DNA of 64,000 nt from Baylisascaris procyonis (GCA_037389465.1 JAZARR010000112.1:1-64000), one strand, 5' to 3'. Positions 13,240-26,853 are shown, counted from the first letter of the stretch. Made by a program: numbers and translations. The notes: generated from the sequence alone by a model not told the origin.

Positions 13240-15200
13240 GTGCTGTGAACGACAGTATTCCCGTCGAACTGCAGCCTTCACACTAAAATATATCGGTAAT
13301 GATTTTTAACCACTGTCTCAATGATAAATATTTGCATAATCTTTGAATTTTTAGGAAGTGCGTCACTGCATATTTTTGTCGAGATAAGATCAGATTGTCG
13401 CTTAAGCGCAGGTTTAGTGAATATCAATCCCGACCCTGGTCTACGCCATTCCTTTTTTGTCCTCTGTTACATGTCAGTCAGTACTGAGCAAGGCCATGCA
13501 ACCCTGAACTAAAATAATGAAAACTGTACAAATCAGCTGTCAGTGGTGGATAGCTAATTGGCTCAGCATGAACAATTTAGGAAAAGGTTTGCATGTCTCT
13601 CGCAATCAACGCAAAAATGGAACATTCCATAAATCGCTAAAATAAGCTGTTAATTAAAATGTGCGGGACGGCAATTTCCCTTAATTGCAGTGATTTATAT
13701 TTCTATATTCGCTGAACTATAAAAAGGCAACATATTCCTCTTAACAAAGGATGGAAGATGTGACAATCGTAAAAATGCCCTCTCTTCTATCGATATCGCC
13801 CACTTAAATACATCATTTCCTTTTACCTAAATAAACACATTCAGCAGGTTTCACTTAAGCATACGACTTTAGCAATAATTAGATAAACACTGTTTATGGA
13901 AAATGTTAATTACGAATCACCGCCACAAGTAGATTAACTACTTTCAGGACATCTTCGTGCTAAATTCCTCCGAAGGGATTTCGTTTTGCATAAATAAATA
14001 CCAACTCCACTCTACTGTTGTTCAGGACATATGACTGGACAAAAAAGATGATTCTATCCAGTACAATTCTGTGGTGTTACAACATTTTAGAAAATCAAGC
14101 GAAAGCAAACAGTTATCCACAAAATGAAGTTGAATGCAAAGAGTGAGAGAGGAAAGCGCAGGAATGAGAGATTATCGAACGCTGCGTCGTCTTGCAGAAC
14201 GCTAAATTCCCTCCCCTTTCACTTTCGCCCCCGCAGTACCTATATTATTACTGAAATAATTAGTTCTTTTCAGTAATGCTCTTCTCCCCAAAAAACAACA
14301 AAGCGAACAACACAGATGCCCCATCCGGTGGTACTCATTCAGAAAGAATAAAATAAAGAACGAACCTTCTTTAAAGTGCTTTAATGCATTACTGTGCAAT
14401 GTGAAAGTATCAACTGTTGTTATAACTAATTCAATATGAGTAGGGCAATTACGGCAAAAGCTTTCAATTTATGAATATTATAGAAAACATAAAAATCGTT
14501 ACTCTGCACTCATAAAATCACATCGTCTCAAAAGTTTAGGCTAGGCTAAAAGTTAAACTAAGTCAGCGTCATTCTCCTTCTTCCCTCCTTTTTCCAGCAC
14601 CCTTTTCCCGTCAACCTGCCTCATACAGTGTCATCCACCTCGTGAATAAGCATCAAATAACGGTCAACCAATGAATGCACGAAAGTGGAATACCAACCTC
14701 AATCACAACACATTCACCACGATCTTGCAGTGTGAATCACACAACTGCTATTGTGAGTTTGTGCATAACGTTTAATGCGTATGCCAAACGCAGCGAGGCA
14801 ACGGTCAAAGAAATGTGTTGATTATATCTGCTGTCGCAGCACACTGCACCTCGCATAGAGACGGATTACATCGCACGTGACTTGTCATCGAACACAACGT
14901 ACACTGTCCACATCAATATCCCAACATAAATACTTTTCAAAGGGATACCCATGGAAACCCTTAGAAATATCTCATTTTTTCGATCTATTTAAAAAAGGTG
15001 GCCAAATTAATCGTCAACATGTGAATTCATAATAAGTGAAGTATTCGAGATGAAACGCAATATAATTCATTTTCGATTTCTCTGTTCTTTGTATGTGCAT
15101 GTAATACAATTCATTTCTGTTCAATAATGCCACATCTGAATTATTTTCATTTACTCAGTTCCGTTAATACCTATAAAAGGTAACGTAACCATGAATCTGT
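13240..15200. other. No supportable gene
   Basis: AT-rich DNA with short frames only. No repeat unit, RNA gene or convincing exon was recognised. Confidence 0.4.
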
Positions 15201-15205
15201 TTCAG

Positions 15206-15413
15206 AAGAAATGAATGTGGTCCAGAAACTATTGTGTGGACGATGCAGCTTGAAGTACGGCTCTATTCCAAGTCGTTAATAGTAATAATATTAACGAACG
15301 TTAATGCTGATATTGAGGGGCAATCAACAAAAAATATCGCTGGAAGAGCGACCAACTTCGAAAACGATACAAAAGAGGATGATAAAAAAGAACTAACCAA
15401 GAAATCCTTTGAA
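15206..15413 (+). CDS. Candidate first coding exon with a hydrophobic N-terminal segment
   Basis: A clean acceptor CTGTTTCAG ends at 15205 and a plausible donor GAA/GTGCGTATG lies at 15413. The frame between them is open throughout. From the ATG at 15243 the peptide has a short hydrophobic stretch (SLIVIILTNVNA) suggestive of a signal peptide or anchor. It is followed by a charged Asp/Lys/Glu-rich region (FENDTKEDDKKELTKK). The acceptor could be for cis- or trans-splicing. A competing ATG at 15212 in another frame ends after 22 codons. No family is recognised and no downstream exon was linked. Confidence 0.3.
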
Positions 15414-15419
15414 GTGCGT

Positions 15420-16500
15420 ATGTACCAACTATCATTCCACAGGGCACGGCGGTAAAATCGTTCAACGACGGCGATATGCACGTCTGAACAATCGGCACTG
15501 CCTGAACACAGCAAAAATTAGATTCTCCTCCGAGACCACAATGCGCCGTAAACCGATCATATACTAATTAAATCCCATGAGAGGACTGCCGCATCTCTCA
15601 ACGCTACAGCACTTCGCAAGTATAAAATCACGAGAACAGCACAAGCCAAAAACTACACGTGCGACATATTTTAGGGGCGTAGTGCTATTGCTATTGTATT
15701 AGGGAGGAGGGGAGGGGAGATGCGGCTATAACTCTATAATTTAACCGGAAAGAGAGCTTCCAGTGATGCAACCAAACTGGCAGAAAAGGGCATTCCTCAA
15801 TCCCCACTTCTTGCGATCAGGCGTCGCGATGACAGGATGAAAGACGTTGTTTGCCCACCTTAGAATTTCGTCACGACACCAGAAAGAGATTAATAAAATA
15901 TAAGAGCGTCTTATAAAGAAGCTTCACATGGACGCTGATGTCTGTATGACAAGATTCGTTGCAAAGATGCACATCAACACAATACACCTTATTCCGCGCT
16001 AAAGAAAAATAGTGGTCTAAAAATGCGAGCGTGATCGAACAGTAGAATCACCGTTCGACTAAACAACAAAGTAATCCCCGCTGAAATCCTTTGAACAACT
16101 TCTAATGGGCATTACACAGCGATGATAAAAAAGAGCGTGAGCAGGCTTCTTTAGCCTCATACAACTTAACTATCACAACGGCAAACCCATAAAGTAGCTG
16201 TGATAGCTCCCACAATTTTATTTTTTTGATGATTACACATGACGAATCACTGAATGATGGAATTTAGCGGTGCTATAAAGAACCTAAAAATTGCAAATTC
16301 AGTCGACAATAATCAGTGGATATGCGCAAACAAAGCAGATAATGACGCAACTTCAGGATGGAAGGATTGATTCGATTATAAAATAGTGTATTATGGGAAG
16401 AGCGCCTATAGAGATTCAAGCACTTCAGTATGAACTAGATCGCATATTTTATACATCTATTTATGTATCTATAATAACACCTTGCATTTCGTCACATGAT
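15420..16500. other. No supportable gene
   Basis: Short frames only. G-rich stretches near 15700-15720 are the only compositional feature. Confidence 0.4.
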
Positions 16501-16527
16501 TCCACAAAAGTTTACTTCATCGAGACA

Positions 16528-16552
16528 TTTCAGCTTACAAAGCCATCATCAG
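16528..16552 (-). ncRNA. Hammerhead-like core motif, as in Penelope-like retroelements
   Basis: On the minus strand the sequence reads CTGATGA (16552-16546), then a short stem-loop TGGCTTTGTAAGCT (16545-16532), then GAAA (16531-16528). CUGAUGA, helix II and GAAA are the invariant parts of a hammerhead ribozyme core in that order. The helix is five pairs (GGCUU with AAGCU, one G-U) with a UGU loop and one unpaired U. Minimal hammerheads of this kind are known from Penelope-like elements. I could not define helices I and III or a cleavage triplet, so activity is doubtful. The stretch may simply be a relic of such an element. Confidence 0.35.
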
Positions 16553-16799
16553 GCAACCGTAAAAGAATAAATAATATCCCAGTAGAGGAATAGGCCAATA
16601 AATGATATAGAACAAAAACATGATACAACAGGAAAACCAGGTTGATGACAAGAAAAGAACGCAATAGAGAGTGGAAAACTGCAGCAATGAGCCGCAGAAA
16701 TGTATTAAAAACATAAACAGCGATGAATCTTGACAATAATATGGATGATGAATAAAAATAAAAGACACTCGTTTTATGTTGTGGATTAGTACGACACAA

Positions 16800-19700
16800 T
16801 CATGTGATTATAATGCTTATTTGTAGTACATCACATTTATATGTTTGAGCAATTACTTGGTGGATTAATGATGTGTAATAATGCGAGAGGAATTCCATAT
16901 CAAATAAGATGAATGTATTCACAGATATTGGCCTATTCACGCACATTACATTCATCCCATCAAACGCATTTCATAAAGTAGAAGATATCTTTAAGCCAAC
17001 AATCACCTATATTATTCATACCGCACATTATAATCCTTAAGGAAGGATCACAATATAATCGGTCATATAGTCGGTTAGGATGATGGTATCGGAAATAAAT
17101 ATTGAGGAAGATGCGAATATCATGTTTGTTAATGACAGCGATCAGCTGAATATTATTTATGTAAAAAATCGATATGATGCAAATAGCTGAATCATTAAGA
17201 CGCCTGCAGTCGTTACATAGGCAATGAGGACTACTGCCAAATGGCCTTCAAAAGGATCTGACTGGTTGAGATAGATGCGTTCGACGGCATTCAAGAAATA
17301 CCGCACAAAGTTTCTTTGAATATGCGGTTAGATTTGCAATTAATGTGGGGGTGGGTGGGGGGGGGGGAGGCTTGGAATGTCAACCACCAATAAGAATGCT
17401 GCTGTCGATAGAGTTATATAAATTGAGGAAAGGAATGGAATTGTTAGTGACAAATGGTAAACAATATGAATGGATCGATGCTATTCATCCAACAAAAACT
17501 GATATTCGTTGTACTAATGAACTGCGATACATTAACATTAACATCAACGAACATATAACATATCATGCTATACATTAAGAGCACACGATTGAAATATAAA
17601 CAAGGGTGCTGCACGGACGACATAAAAAGTAGTGCTAGAATGGGAGATAGGCGATAGTTCATGGCAAGCTTTCTTGCTCTATATGCAACATACTGACAGA
17701 GTGGAAAACGAAAATGCAAAGCCTCTCTGAATCAGGTGGAAAACGATGCGCTTACAGATTCTATGTGCATTTAACACCTAAGAAGAATCGCCGAAGTAAA
17801 ATCATATCAGCTGGTGAGTCAATTCATGAGTAATGTTGATATATTAAATTCCCCCTCCCCCTTCCCCCCTCCCCAAGGATGCTCGCAAGATGCACTTCGC
17901 TGGTCAATAGTGTCGCTAGTGGTGACTTCATTCAAATTACTTAAGAAAATTGTTATATGGTGGGATGAGACAAACTTTAATAAAGTCGATCGTGGATGAA
18001 ACAGAATTCAAGAAACCCTAAAGAGAAGCAATTTGATAATATAGAATCGGATCACCGAGAACATCGCTGAAAATAATTATAGGTTTTTATTCAAATATAC
18101 AAATACCAAAACGTTCAAGCGAGTGATCGCCGCATATTATATTATACGATAACTTGTTAGCGTACAATGAATAGTTAATAGACTATAATTTATATACTTT
18201 TGGCGTTCAGGAAGCTTTAGAAAGCAGAAACAAAGTTGATCGATCGCAGTTATTTCGCCGCTCTATTTTGCGTTTAGAAGTTGATTCAACAGCTAATCAC
18301 TTTTATATATCCTTTAAAAAGTTTATTCCATTAAGTGGGAGTCAATCAAATTAACTGGCGCTCCAGAGATACAAATATCGACTCATTAATAAAGCTCCAC
18401 ACTTCCTATTAATAAAAGAGCACAAAATAACTGATGACAAAGCGACTGGAAATTATTTATTAAAAGACGTCTTTCTATTTTGCTTTTTTCTTCGATAATG
18501 AAAAATTCTGCAGTGAATCTTTACTTTTTTTAAAAAAAATAGATCCACACTTCATACATTATAACATTTAAAGAAAACAAAATCTAATTCTAAAATAACG
18601 ACAAATTATTGTCACTTTTAGAATTCTTGAATCCTTCTTTAAAATCAACCACCACATCATATACGACTAAGCCAATCGCTAAACTAAACGCCACGTTCTT
18701 CCAGAATTCTAAATGAGTGGGATACTATCGAATGCACACTAGAGTCAGCACCAAGCACGTTGTAAACTCATCCGTGATTCACATATCTACGTGCTATATT
18801 GGCCTGTTTTTTTACCTTCTGCAACTAAAAAATGTATGTTCGATGTTCCTTTCACCAATATAATTTTCAACAATTGCCGTAAACGACAAACAAAGTGGGA
18901 ATTTCGTTAGTTGAGAACAATATGTGAGATAAAAGATCGCAAGTTCATAATTAGTGAAAACGCATTAACTATGTCTCTTGAGGGTAGCAAAATCTCCCTT
19001 TCATTCATATCGCCAAGTGCACATTAATTCGAGGGATAAAGCTTGAGATAAACGTCCTATATGCGACCCATTATAATAATTACCACTATTTGCATCGTAT
19101 GTTTATTTGTTCATTTAAATGAATATGAGTTTAAATGAGTATCCAATTAGTATTCAATCTGTCAAGTTGACCATAAATATATGGGTAATCGAATAAACAC
19201 AATACTTAACATCTCAGCAAGTGATCATTGGCTTAACCATTAGACAGCAAATAAAAATGTATACTGTACAGTAGACCAACTGAGCAGCTGTCCTCATAAA
19301 TGTCAATGATGAACTTCTGCTAGCATAATACAATCATAAGAAAGTGGAAAATGGTTTTTCTCTGAAGGCAGGAAATATAAGAATATCTCCTTCTGGCGGC
19401 ATAAAGCTCTTGAAATGAAAAGGGGGAAATTCGCATTTTTTCAGGAAAAAGCGTTAAAAAGAGTGATATGATGAATATAATATATGGTACAAACCAGAAC
19501 TTCCTTGTCCCCTTAATGAAAGCACTAAAAAAAATTAAAGAAGCCAAAATAAAAATATCACACATCATACGAAGCGACTAACCTGTGTCCAACAACTCGA
19601 TTAGAAATAAATAAGTGAGAGAAGCGACAAAGTTGCATTGATGGGAAACTTTTCATGCAAACACTTCGTAAAAAACAAAGCAACCTATTACCTAAGCATC

Positions 19701-20458
19701 TATCAAATTATACAAAATCACTAATGCAAGTCGTATTATGCATAAAATTTTAATCAAAATAGCACTATACTTCACTTTAATCAATGCAAGAATGTTCGCA
19801 ATAATAAACAGTAATGAAAATGTGCTCTAATCATAAACGAAAATTGGTTGATGTAGGCATGCGAATGGAGTGAATAAAATAAGAATATCGGGGAAATGGA
19901 AACCATACTGCTATGAACGGATGTCATTTCACGTTCATATAAAAGGTGATTAAATTTTTTATCAGGCAATCTCCTTCTGTAGCAACCAGATCCTCAACAT
20001 CTCAAAGTAATCAATGTGTCCCGACGCCTGCGCTATGGCCCGCATCGGGTAAACATTATGGATTCCATTAATGCATTCAATTACTTTGTGCACCCTTTTG
20101 CCGATATCAATAAACGCTAATAAAAGAGAGGTGTTGCATTGCGGCGTTGCTAAAATGTCGTCGAATTTTTTTTTTTTTTTTTTGCGGAAATACGATATTT
20201 AGACACATTAAAATATGTCTCGAATTTATCGCAATGTTGTCCTAATGATGGCCACTTTGAATGTAACGGAAATGCGAATCGGATGCAACACCCTCGCAGT
20301 GCAACTTGAAACACTCCTATGTACGACAATCTGATGGAGAGAGAAGCTGCAGTCGGCATCGGTGTCATCAATCACACAAATATCGTTCATACAGTCACAC
20401 CTAAAAATGCTTCTACATAGCCATTAATCGCAAAAAAAAAACGAAAAAAAAAATCTTG

Positions 20459-20460
<2 letters not shown>
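16800..20460. other. Intergenic, AT-rich, G-run at 17357-17367
   Basis: Apart from a G-rich stretch (17345-17370, with 11 consecutive G) and a C-rich stretch near 17845-17875, the region is featureless. I see no exon with paired splice sites and no repeat family. Confidence 0.45.

Positions 20461-20462
<2 letters not shown>

Positions 20463-20538
<76 letters not shown>
20463..20538. repeat. (AT)n microsatellite, 38 units
   Basis: An uninterrupted run of alternating A and T of 76 bp. It has no coding meaning, although it stays open as alternating Ile-Tyr in two frames. Confidence 0.97.
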
Positions 20539-20539
<1 letters not shown>

Positions 20540-20541
<2 letters not shown>

Positions 20542-23500
20542 AATTATACTTTTCCACGAGGTAAAACGACTGGACAAAAAGCGGAAATGCAAATGCGGCT
20601 CGAATGGGGACACGTAAATGCGACCGAAAATCGAATATGCGAAGCACTAGTGGTTTCATTTCATGAAAATTTCTGCATCAATCAACATTCATTCAGCAAT
20701 GATTGAATTTTTTATCCTTATGCTAACAGAAAATCACATTTTCAATATTTGTTGTGCAAGAAATGAAATAAAAAGTGCACTTTGTCCAATAAATTCGTTA
20801 GAATATAAATCAAGTCATCAGTTAATGTCCGTTAATTACTAACAATGAATTCACATTATCTTTTATAGATCCCAATTTCGAGTTTCCAATAAAATCTCTC
20901 AATTCAACGTCTGCCACAATTTAAAACTCCATTTAACAAAATTCATTCCATGAAATTAATTAGAAGCAAATGTCATAATACTGAAAAATCCATTCGCGTT
21001 CCCCACAAAAAAATTTTAATCAATAATCGAGTTTCATCACCAACAATTACTCAGAAAATTGCAAAGCGAAGCAATGAATCAATGCTCAAAAATTGTTAAA
21101 TTCCACTGAAGCATGTTAGAGTATAGTAAAATACTTTCGAATCTGAGACATAAATTGTTATGGTACACTTTAAAAGGATTTGATAAAAAAGCTTCACTAT
21201 AATGAGTTGAATTCACGTCGGCCTAAATAAAGGAGCAAGCAGTAAAGCGGGGAAGGGTGTAGCACTTCATCTTTCGAACTCATTTCGCAATCACAATGAC
21301 GTCATCAGAATCCCCCCCAATGCGTAGACTAACCACACTGATTATAAATGCCGTGCCATGGCAGCCTTCTGAAAACATCACAAATGATGTCATTGCAAAC
21401 GGCGTTTTACACACAAACCGACGTACGTTACATGAATAGCTTATAAGGGCTTGACAGCGATGCAGCCTATAACGAATGCAAAGTGATTTCGATATGAGGT
21501 CGTTTCAAGCATCATTCCATCACCACTGCATATCACTAGATTTATGATGCGAAGTCAAATAATACGCGCATCGAAAAGATGAGTATTGAAAAATGGAGAA
21601 ATTATTGGAAGGTTTTTATTTCCCTGACCCCACTGGTTAGTTGTTCAAATTGTTAAGGAAGACTAAATACATAGGGCAATACTCTCATATTTTAATGAGC
21701 CCAATTACTCCCACAAATATTCCACAAAATGACTGGTTTCTTGTAAGCCGTTACGTTTAAGATGAATCAATCAATGCATAAGAAATGGAAAGTATTATTT
21801 CACCTTCAAGTGCTTATAACTTCTATTTTAACAAGCCTATCCCAATGGGGGCACAGATAATAACTGGTAGTAAGGAATGACAATGAATCTAAGTGAAGAG
21901 AGACACGTATATACGTAAGTTAGCTGCTCAGCAAATCATCGGTCATGAAAGTGTGGAAGATGATATACTCATAAAATTTCATAACTGCATTCTAAGTTCC
22001 GGAGTTGAAATGTTTCGGAGTCAAGAACTCCAAACAGACAGACAAAAAATACGCTGTCATAGAGACGTCTGCATCATGTCACTTCCACAAAGCTGAACAA
22101 CAAGAGGAAAGGCAATCGCAAGCCAATAAGCGTATGTTAGCTGAACGGCAAATAAATGTGACTGTGCAGACGTCGTAACATTGTGCAATATTGCAATGTG
22201 ATGCGTTAAAGAAATGAGTATTCCCAGAATAACGATTGGCCATTCGAGTACGTTTCATCGATCAATTTCAAGCATCAATCATCAAAATATCCTCTTTGAA
22301 AGCACAATATATCCTTTCGAATAACAACGATCATATCATAGCATACAAGCATGGTGGATATAAAAAGGTTTATGTGCTATGAAAATGTGTATTCTATTCA
22401 ATATATCTTTACGATTCGTTCACTATATATTTATCGGCTAATTTGATAAGTATTAAGTAAACTTTTTTTAAATAGACCAAAAAGTGAGACGTTTCGGAGG
22501 AAATTTTAAATATTTTCAGCACTCTATCCACCTGACGAAAGTTTTACACGTTTCAACAACTTAATCAAAGATGCGGCGAATTTATATTTGAAATAATTCA
22601 TTCGCTCGTATAAATCTTCAACAGAGATCCGATCAGTGTAAAAGAATGCAATTTTTTTGGTACGCCTGAAGGCATATAATTTTTAGGCTGATAGACTATT
22701 ATTAAAGATAGAAGTGACCAACCTAAAAGTTTCAATTTCTGCTTCAGTAATCTAATTTTAGTTTCATTCTAGCTTCGGCGGCAATCTGATTGATATTATT
22801 GCGCAAATACACAGATGTGAGGCTGTCATATTGTGTTTTGCACATGCAAATAACACCAACCTCAAACACTGAATTGAAAACACTGTTCAGTGGGCTAGTA
22901 GAAAGAAGAGTAATTAGGGATCGAACATTTGTTTTTCTCTATCCATAATCTCCAACAAAGCCGTTTCACGGCTATTTCATCAATCAGCTGATATTACAGA
23001 TAAAATGCGACTCACTTATGAATGTTTTTATCAACAATCAGTAAGTCTAGTCATTCTAAACGAAACAAATTCACTAGCTGAAATTTAATTAGATATATTC
23101 TCACTCATTTTCTATCACTTATTTTATTTATTCCACTGACAGTTGCTCCATGATACACATCCCTCCCTTATGTTTTCAGTATGAGGATTAAACCACCAGC
23201 ATTAGCTCTGTTTAGTAACCATGAAGGCAAGTGATCCCTTCTTCACTTCAACAACGCAACTTCCTTGAGTGCGAAACCTTTGATAAAAGAAGCCGTATCG
23301 CTGAACAGCGCATTTTAGACGGTGATCTCCTACGATGGCTGAATAAATAATATATCACGCGAATGAAAGGAGGCGTGCAAAAGTCGCCTTAAGTGCGATT
23401 CCATCGATGGAAAGCGATGTGCATGAGTGTCAGCTCTGCTCCATAAGGAGCTTTTGGCGAGCTTGTCTACTGCTATAAATTAATCAAAATTCTGCATAAT

Positions 23501-23900
23501 GAATCTAGTTCACCGCTATGCATATTTTAAAAACCATTCCATAATAAAGGCACAGCACAAGGCAGTACAACTTTAATGCCGACTGAGCGTAGTATAACAA
23601 AACCAATAATACAGTGGTACAGTGTAGTAGAGTGCAATTCACTACAAGTGAGATGCCAGCTCGTAGAATTAGAAGAGTTTGCATCAATCATACTGCTGCT
23701 AAGCAATCTTATGTATCGAAACTAGTGATGTGCGGGACGGGAAAGAGAGGAACTTTCGAATTTAAAGAGGACGTGACAACCTTCATCTGCAATACTTCTT
23801 GGAATTTAGTGCCATCATGGATACCTCGTTGTTTTCTCCGCTCTTCAAAACCATCTATCTTCATTTATTTTTTTTATGAATAAAAAATAATTATAGAACT
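20540..23900. other. No supportable gene
   Basis: AT-rich DNA with only short open frames. A GTAAGT occurs at 21914 inside a small plus-strand frame, but no matching acceptor gives a coding-like exon. Confidence 0.45.
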
Positions 23901-23909
23901 TTTGCGATG

Positions 23910-23947
23910 CGTTGAGGAGTGCAGCTGTCGACTGCACTCCTTCAACG
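23910..23947. repeat. 15-bp inverted repeat (hairpin)
   Basis: The arms CGTTGAGGAGTGCAG (23910-23924) and CTGCACTCC-T-TCAACG (23932-23947) pair over 15 bp with one bulged T around a 7-nt loop. It stands out from the AT-rich background. It could be a stem of a small RNA, a mobile-element end or a chance palindrome. The flanks show no second copy. Confidence 0.6.
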
Positions 23948-25144
23948 TTTTGTTTACAGTTTTGACATTTTTGAGGCATTTTTTGGGGGTTTTTTTTTTT
24001 ACTCAAAAATCTCACAATGCTAAAGACTCATTTCTTGTGGCAATGATACATCAAAGCATTTCTCAATTTTAGATGAGCACATATATACATAATTAGAGTA
24101 TCGAATTTGCAAACAACGTCACCAAATAGAAATGCACCACAGTCGTGCGTGAGTTTATTGCGACTGCTGTGCTAGTAAATATTTTATTTTGCATCCAATT
24201 AGATAAGCTGAGAGCAGTACGAAGAAACACAATCCTTTTAAATAACAATCACACCAATCGAAAGGACTCTTCTTGTTCTTTGCTCCCACGCATTCAAAAC
24301 ATATCTTTATAATGAATAACCTGTATGGCGTGCAGACCGTACTACCTTTAATAACGCTTTCTATCGCATTTTTTGGGGAGACTGGGAGCTAAGCAATCGT
24401 TATAAAAGAGAAGTGGGAAGTAAAGAATTCGATTGTCACAGGCATCAATATCTATTTCGAACAACGACTATAAAGCATAATGCATCACTACGTGAACGAA
24501 TCGATAAACTCATATTGCATTAAAGAAATGACTGAAAAGATGAGCTTTTTTCTTTGAATAACAGCTATAACGATCCTTTACTATGAGTCGTTACTCATGC
24601 TTATTAAGAATAATTCGGCGAAAAAGGATTCGTATGAGTTCGCATTATTCCCGCTGTATGTTATAGAGCTTAACAAAATTACCAATTATGTACAGCGGTG
24701 AATTCCTCAAGCACTCTCCCTCCCTCCCTTCACCCTAAATCCATCAGTTCGGTTCTCAATTCCTTAGAGAACTTTAATACGAATATAACATCTCATTAAC
24801 GGTTATTATGGCTTCAACAACATATGTTAATTAGATGCGATTCACATAAATATGTAATCTGCGGGTATAACAACTGCTGAAGCAAAAAGAATGTACCATC
24901 ATTACACAATCCATCTATTAGTATCTCTAATCTTCTATTGCTCCCGAAATGCTATTGCAGCATCTAGTCATCAATGAAGACAAAAGCATTCGTCTAGTTA
25001 GTAATCAAGAAAAATGCAGCTTATTCCACTTCTAATTTCTCTTATTTGCTCTCAATAAAATGTATGGTTCGTCTAATTGAGATATCATAAGTAGTTGAAA
25101 ATGAGGTAAACAAAAACTGAAACAGACGGTTTGCTTAGAGGCAC

Positions 25145-25317
25145 CTTCCAGATAACAGCGTTATTATGGAACAGTAAACTACAACTGAGACGAAGTGAGC
25201 CAATTGGGAAAGTTGATTTCTTAGATTATCTTCACCGTCTCTCTTCAAAATCCTCATGAATAAATTGATGCTTGCGATGGTTGCTATGGTTAGCGAAACA
25301 ACTTCTCTCGGATTATG
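25145..25317 (-). CDS. Candidate exon with a membrane-segment-like peptide
   Basis: The minus strand has an acceptor CTTGTTTGCAG ending at 25318 and a donor GGAAG/GTGCCTC at 25145. The 173-nt interval is open in the frame beginning HNPREVVSLTIATI. It encodes 57 residues in which a charged loop (MRILKRDGEDNLRNQLSQ) separates two hydrophobic stretches (VVSLTIATIASINLF and FVSVVVYCSIITLL). This is compatible with a polytopic membrane protein such as a nematode chemoreceptor loop between helices. No diagnostic motif is visible and no neighbouring exon was linked. Confidence 0.3.
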
Positions 25318-25624
25318 CTGCAAACAAGTTGTTTTTCAACTTATCATCTCAGTTATATCGGCCGAAAATATTAATTTGAAGACTATCTCAACGTTTAGTG
25401 AGTTTATGCAGCTTTTGATAAGTTTGAAGCACAGTTTGATAGAAACTTTTTGTTGTTTCAAGTTAATCATATGAGCTATTCACAATAACGCTAATCGTAA
25501 ATGAACGCGAGCTTTTAGAACAGCGAAAAGCACTGAGATTGTTCAAAAGAGGTAGCAAATGCTAAGTCTCATGGTACAATGAGCACGATTTTAAAATTTT
25601 GACCACTTTTTGGTTCCACTTTGT

Positions 25625-25740
25625 ATCAATATCCAAGAATATAACGAACACGTCAAATTCACTTACAATATCCAACAATATAACGCCTGTGCCAGATTCA
25701 TTTATGATATCGAGGAATGCCACCCTCGAAGAGAAGAGAA
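25625..25740 (+). repeat. Imperfect tandem repeat, about 45 bp, staying in frame
   Basis: The stretch reads as diverged repeats centred on CAATATCCAA.AATATAACG and TTCA.TTA..ATAT. In the plus-strand frame this gives three related peptides (INIQEYNEHVKF, YNIQQYNACARF, YDIEECHPR). The unit is a multiple of three. Whether it is translated is unknown; the frame ends at 25798. Confidence 0.5.
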
Positions 25741-25753
25741 ATTTTTGAATGAA

Positions 25754-25788
25754 AAAGTTAGTGCCAGATCGCAGCTGGCACTAACTTT
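25754..25788. repeat. Perfect 14-bp inverted repeat with a 7-nt loop
   Basis: AAAGTTAGTGCCAG (25754-25767) and CTGGCACTAACTTT (25775-25788) are exact reverse complements around ATCGCAG. It directly follows the tandem repeat described at 25625-25740. The origin is unknown; a mobile-element terminus or an RNA hairpin are both possible. Confidence 0.85.
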
Positions 25789-26707
25789 CATCACATGAAA
25801 GGATGGTTTCAAAAGAAGTCTTTTTCCCACATTAACACCACTCTGAGTGTACAGATGAAAAAATGCATTCCAACAAGACCGCTTCTATTACACTTAAACA
25901 GGCAACTGTTTCCTTTGGAGGGGTCACTCATTTTCTCCTTTAGTAACTTCAAATTGTTTATGACGGATAAGAAAAGTCACCAAGGAGGGTTCCAATTTAT
26001 TTACTGGTATTAAGTATGAAGGAGAATACTACAAGTGGCTAGGCACGGAGGGCTATAGACGTTGTATACGGCAAACCTCCCAAACACGTCCCAACTGCGA
26101 GAATTTAGGGGATGGTGAAGCCGGGAATTTTGGGTTTTTCTTATTCAATGATCCACAATCAGATACTTAAGATGCGATGCTATGAACTGAAATGACTCAT
26201 AACCAAAAATGCAAAAACTTATGCGCTTTCGGCATTGAGTTATATGAGGCATGAAATGTATTGCGATATAATGAATGATGAAATTATTTGAAAAAATGAG
26301 GAGGTGAGTCTATGCACATATATAATATTCACGCATTGAAATTCTTATGCACTGTTAATATATTGTTAGAAATAATTTAGTAAAAATATGACTCGAAATA
26401 CAATATATTTCAATAGTATAAAACATTTTTCTTCACAGCCAATTACAGCGAAGGAATACATGTCCGATACAATTCGTATTGACAGCGGAAATTAGGCTCG
26501 AGGAGAATAAAAAAATTCATAAAAATTAGTAAAAATTTAAGAAAAGAGTGGCCATATGCAGGAAATATCATCGCAACAACGACCACATAAACTCGTGATC
26601 GGGCAAAAATCTACAGAAAAGGAATTTTATCTTCGCATTGGTCGGTTATATTTATGAACGCTGATATATTGTAAAGAGACTTTGCATGGAAATAAAAGCT
26701 ATTTTAC

Positions 26708-26853
26708 AGACATGATGCAGTCGGCAATTAACGAAGAAGTTTTCCAAGTAGCAAGTGGGAGGGGAGGGTGATGAGTGGGCGCAGGAAGGGGAAAGGATGT
26801 GACGTCTTTGTTGGAACTGCTGCAGCCGTCGAAATACTGAATCAAATGGAATA
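26708..26853 (-). CDS. Weak candidate exon
   Basis: The minus strand has an acceptor TCTCCCGTCAG ending at 26854 and a donor TCT/GTAAAATAG at 26708. Two frames are open across the 146 nt, one reading YFDGCSSSNKDVTSF and one reading VFRRLQQFQQRRHI. The G+C content is raised. The phase does not fit directly to the exon ending at 27272, so if it belongs to that gene an exon is missing between them. Confidence 0.2.

Noticed and set aside
16530..16799. Hydrophobic minus-strand frame of 89 codons
   Set aside because: It runs into the hammerhead-like motif, has no splice borders and consists of Phe/Leu/Ile codons expected from T-rich DNA.
20387..20659. Frames containing long Ile-Tyr runs
   Set aside because: They are translations of the (AT)n microsatellite.
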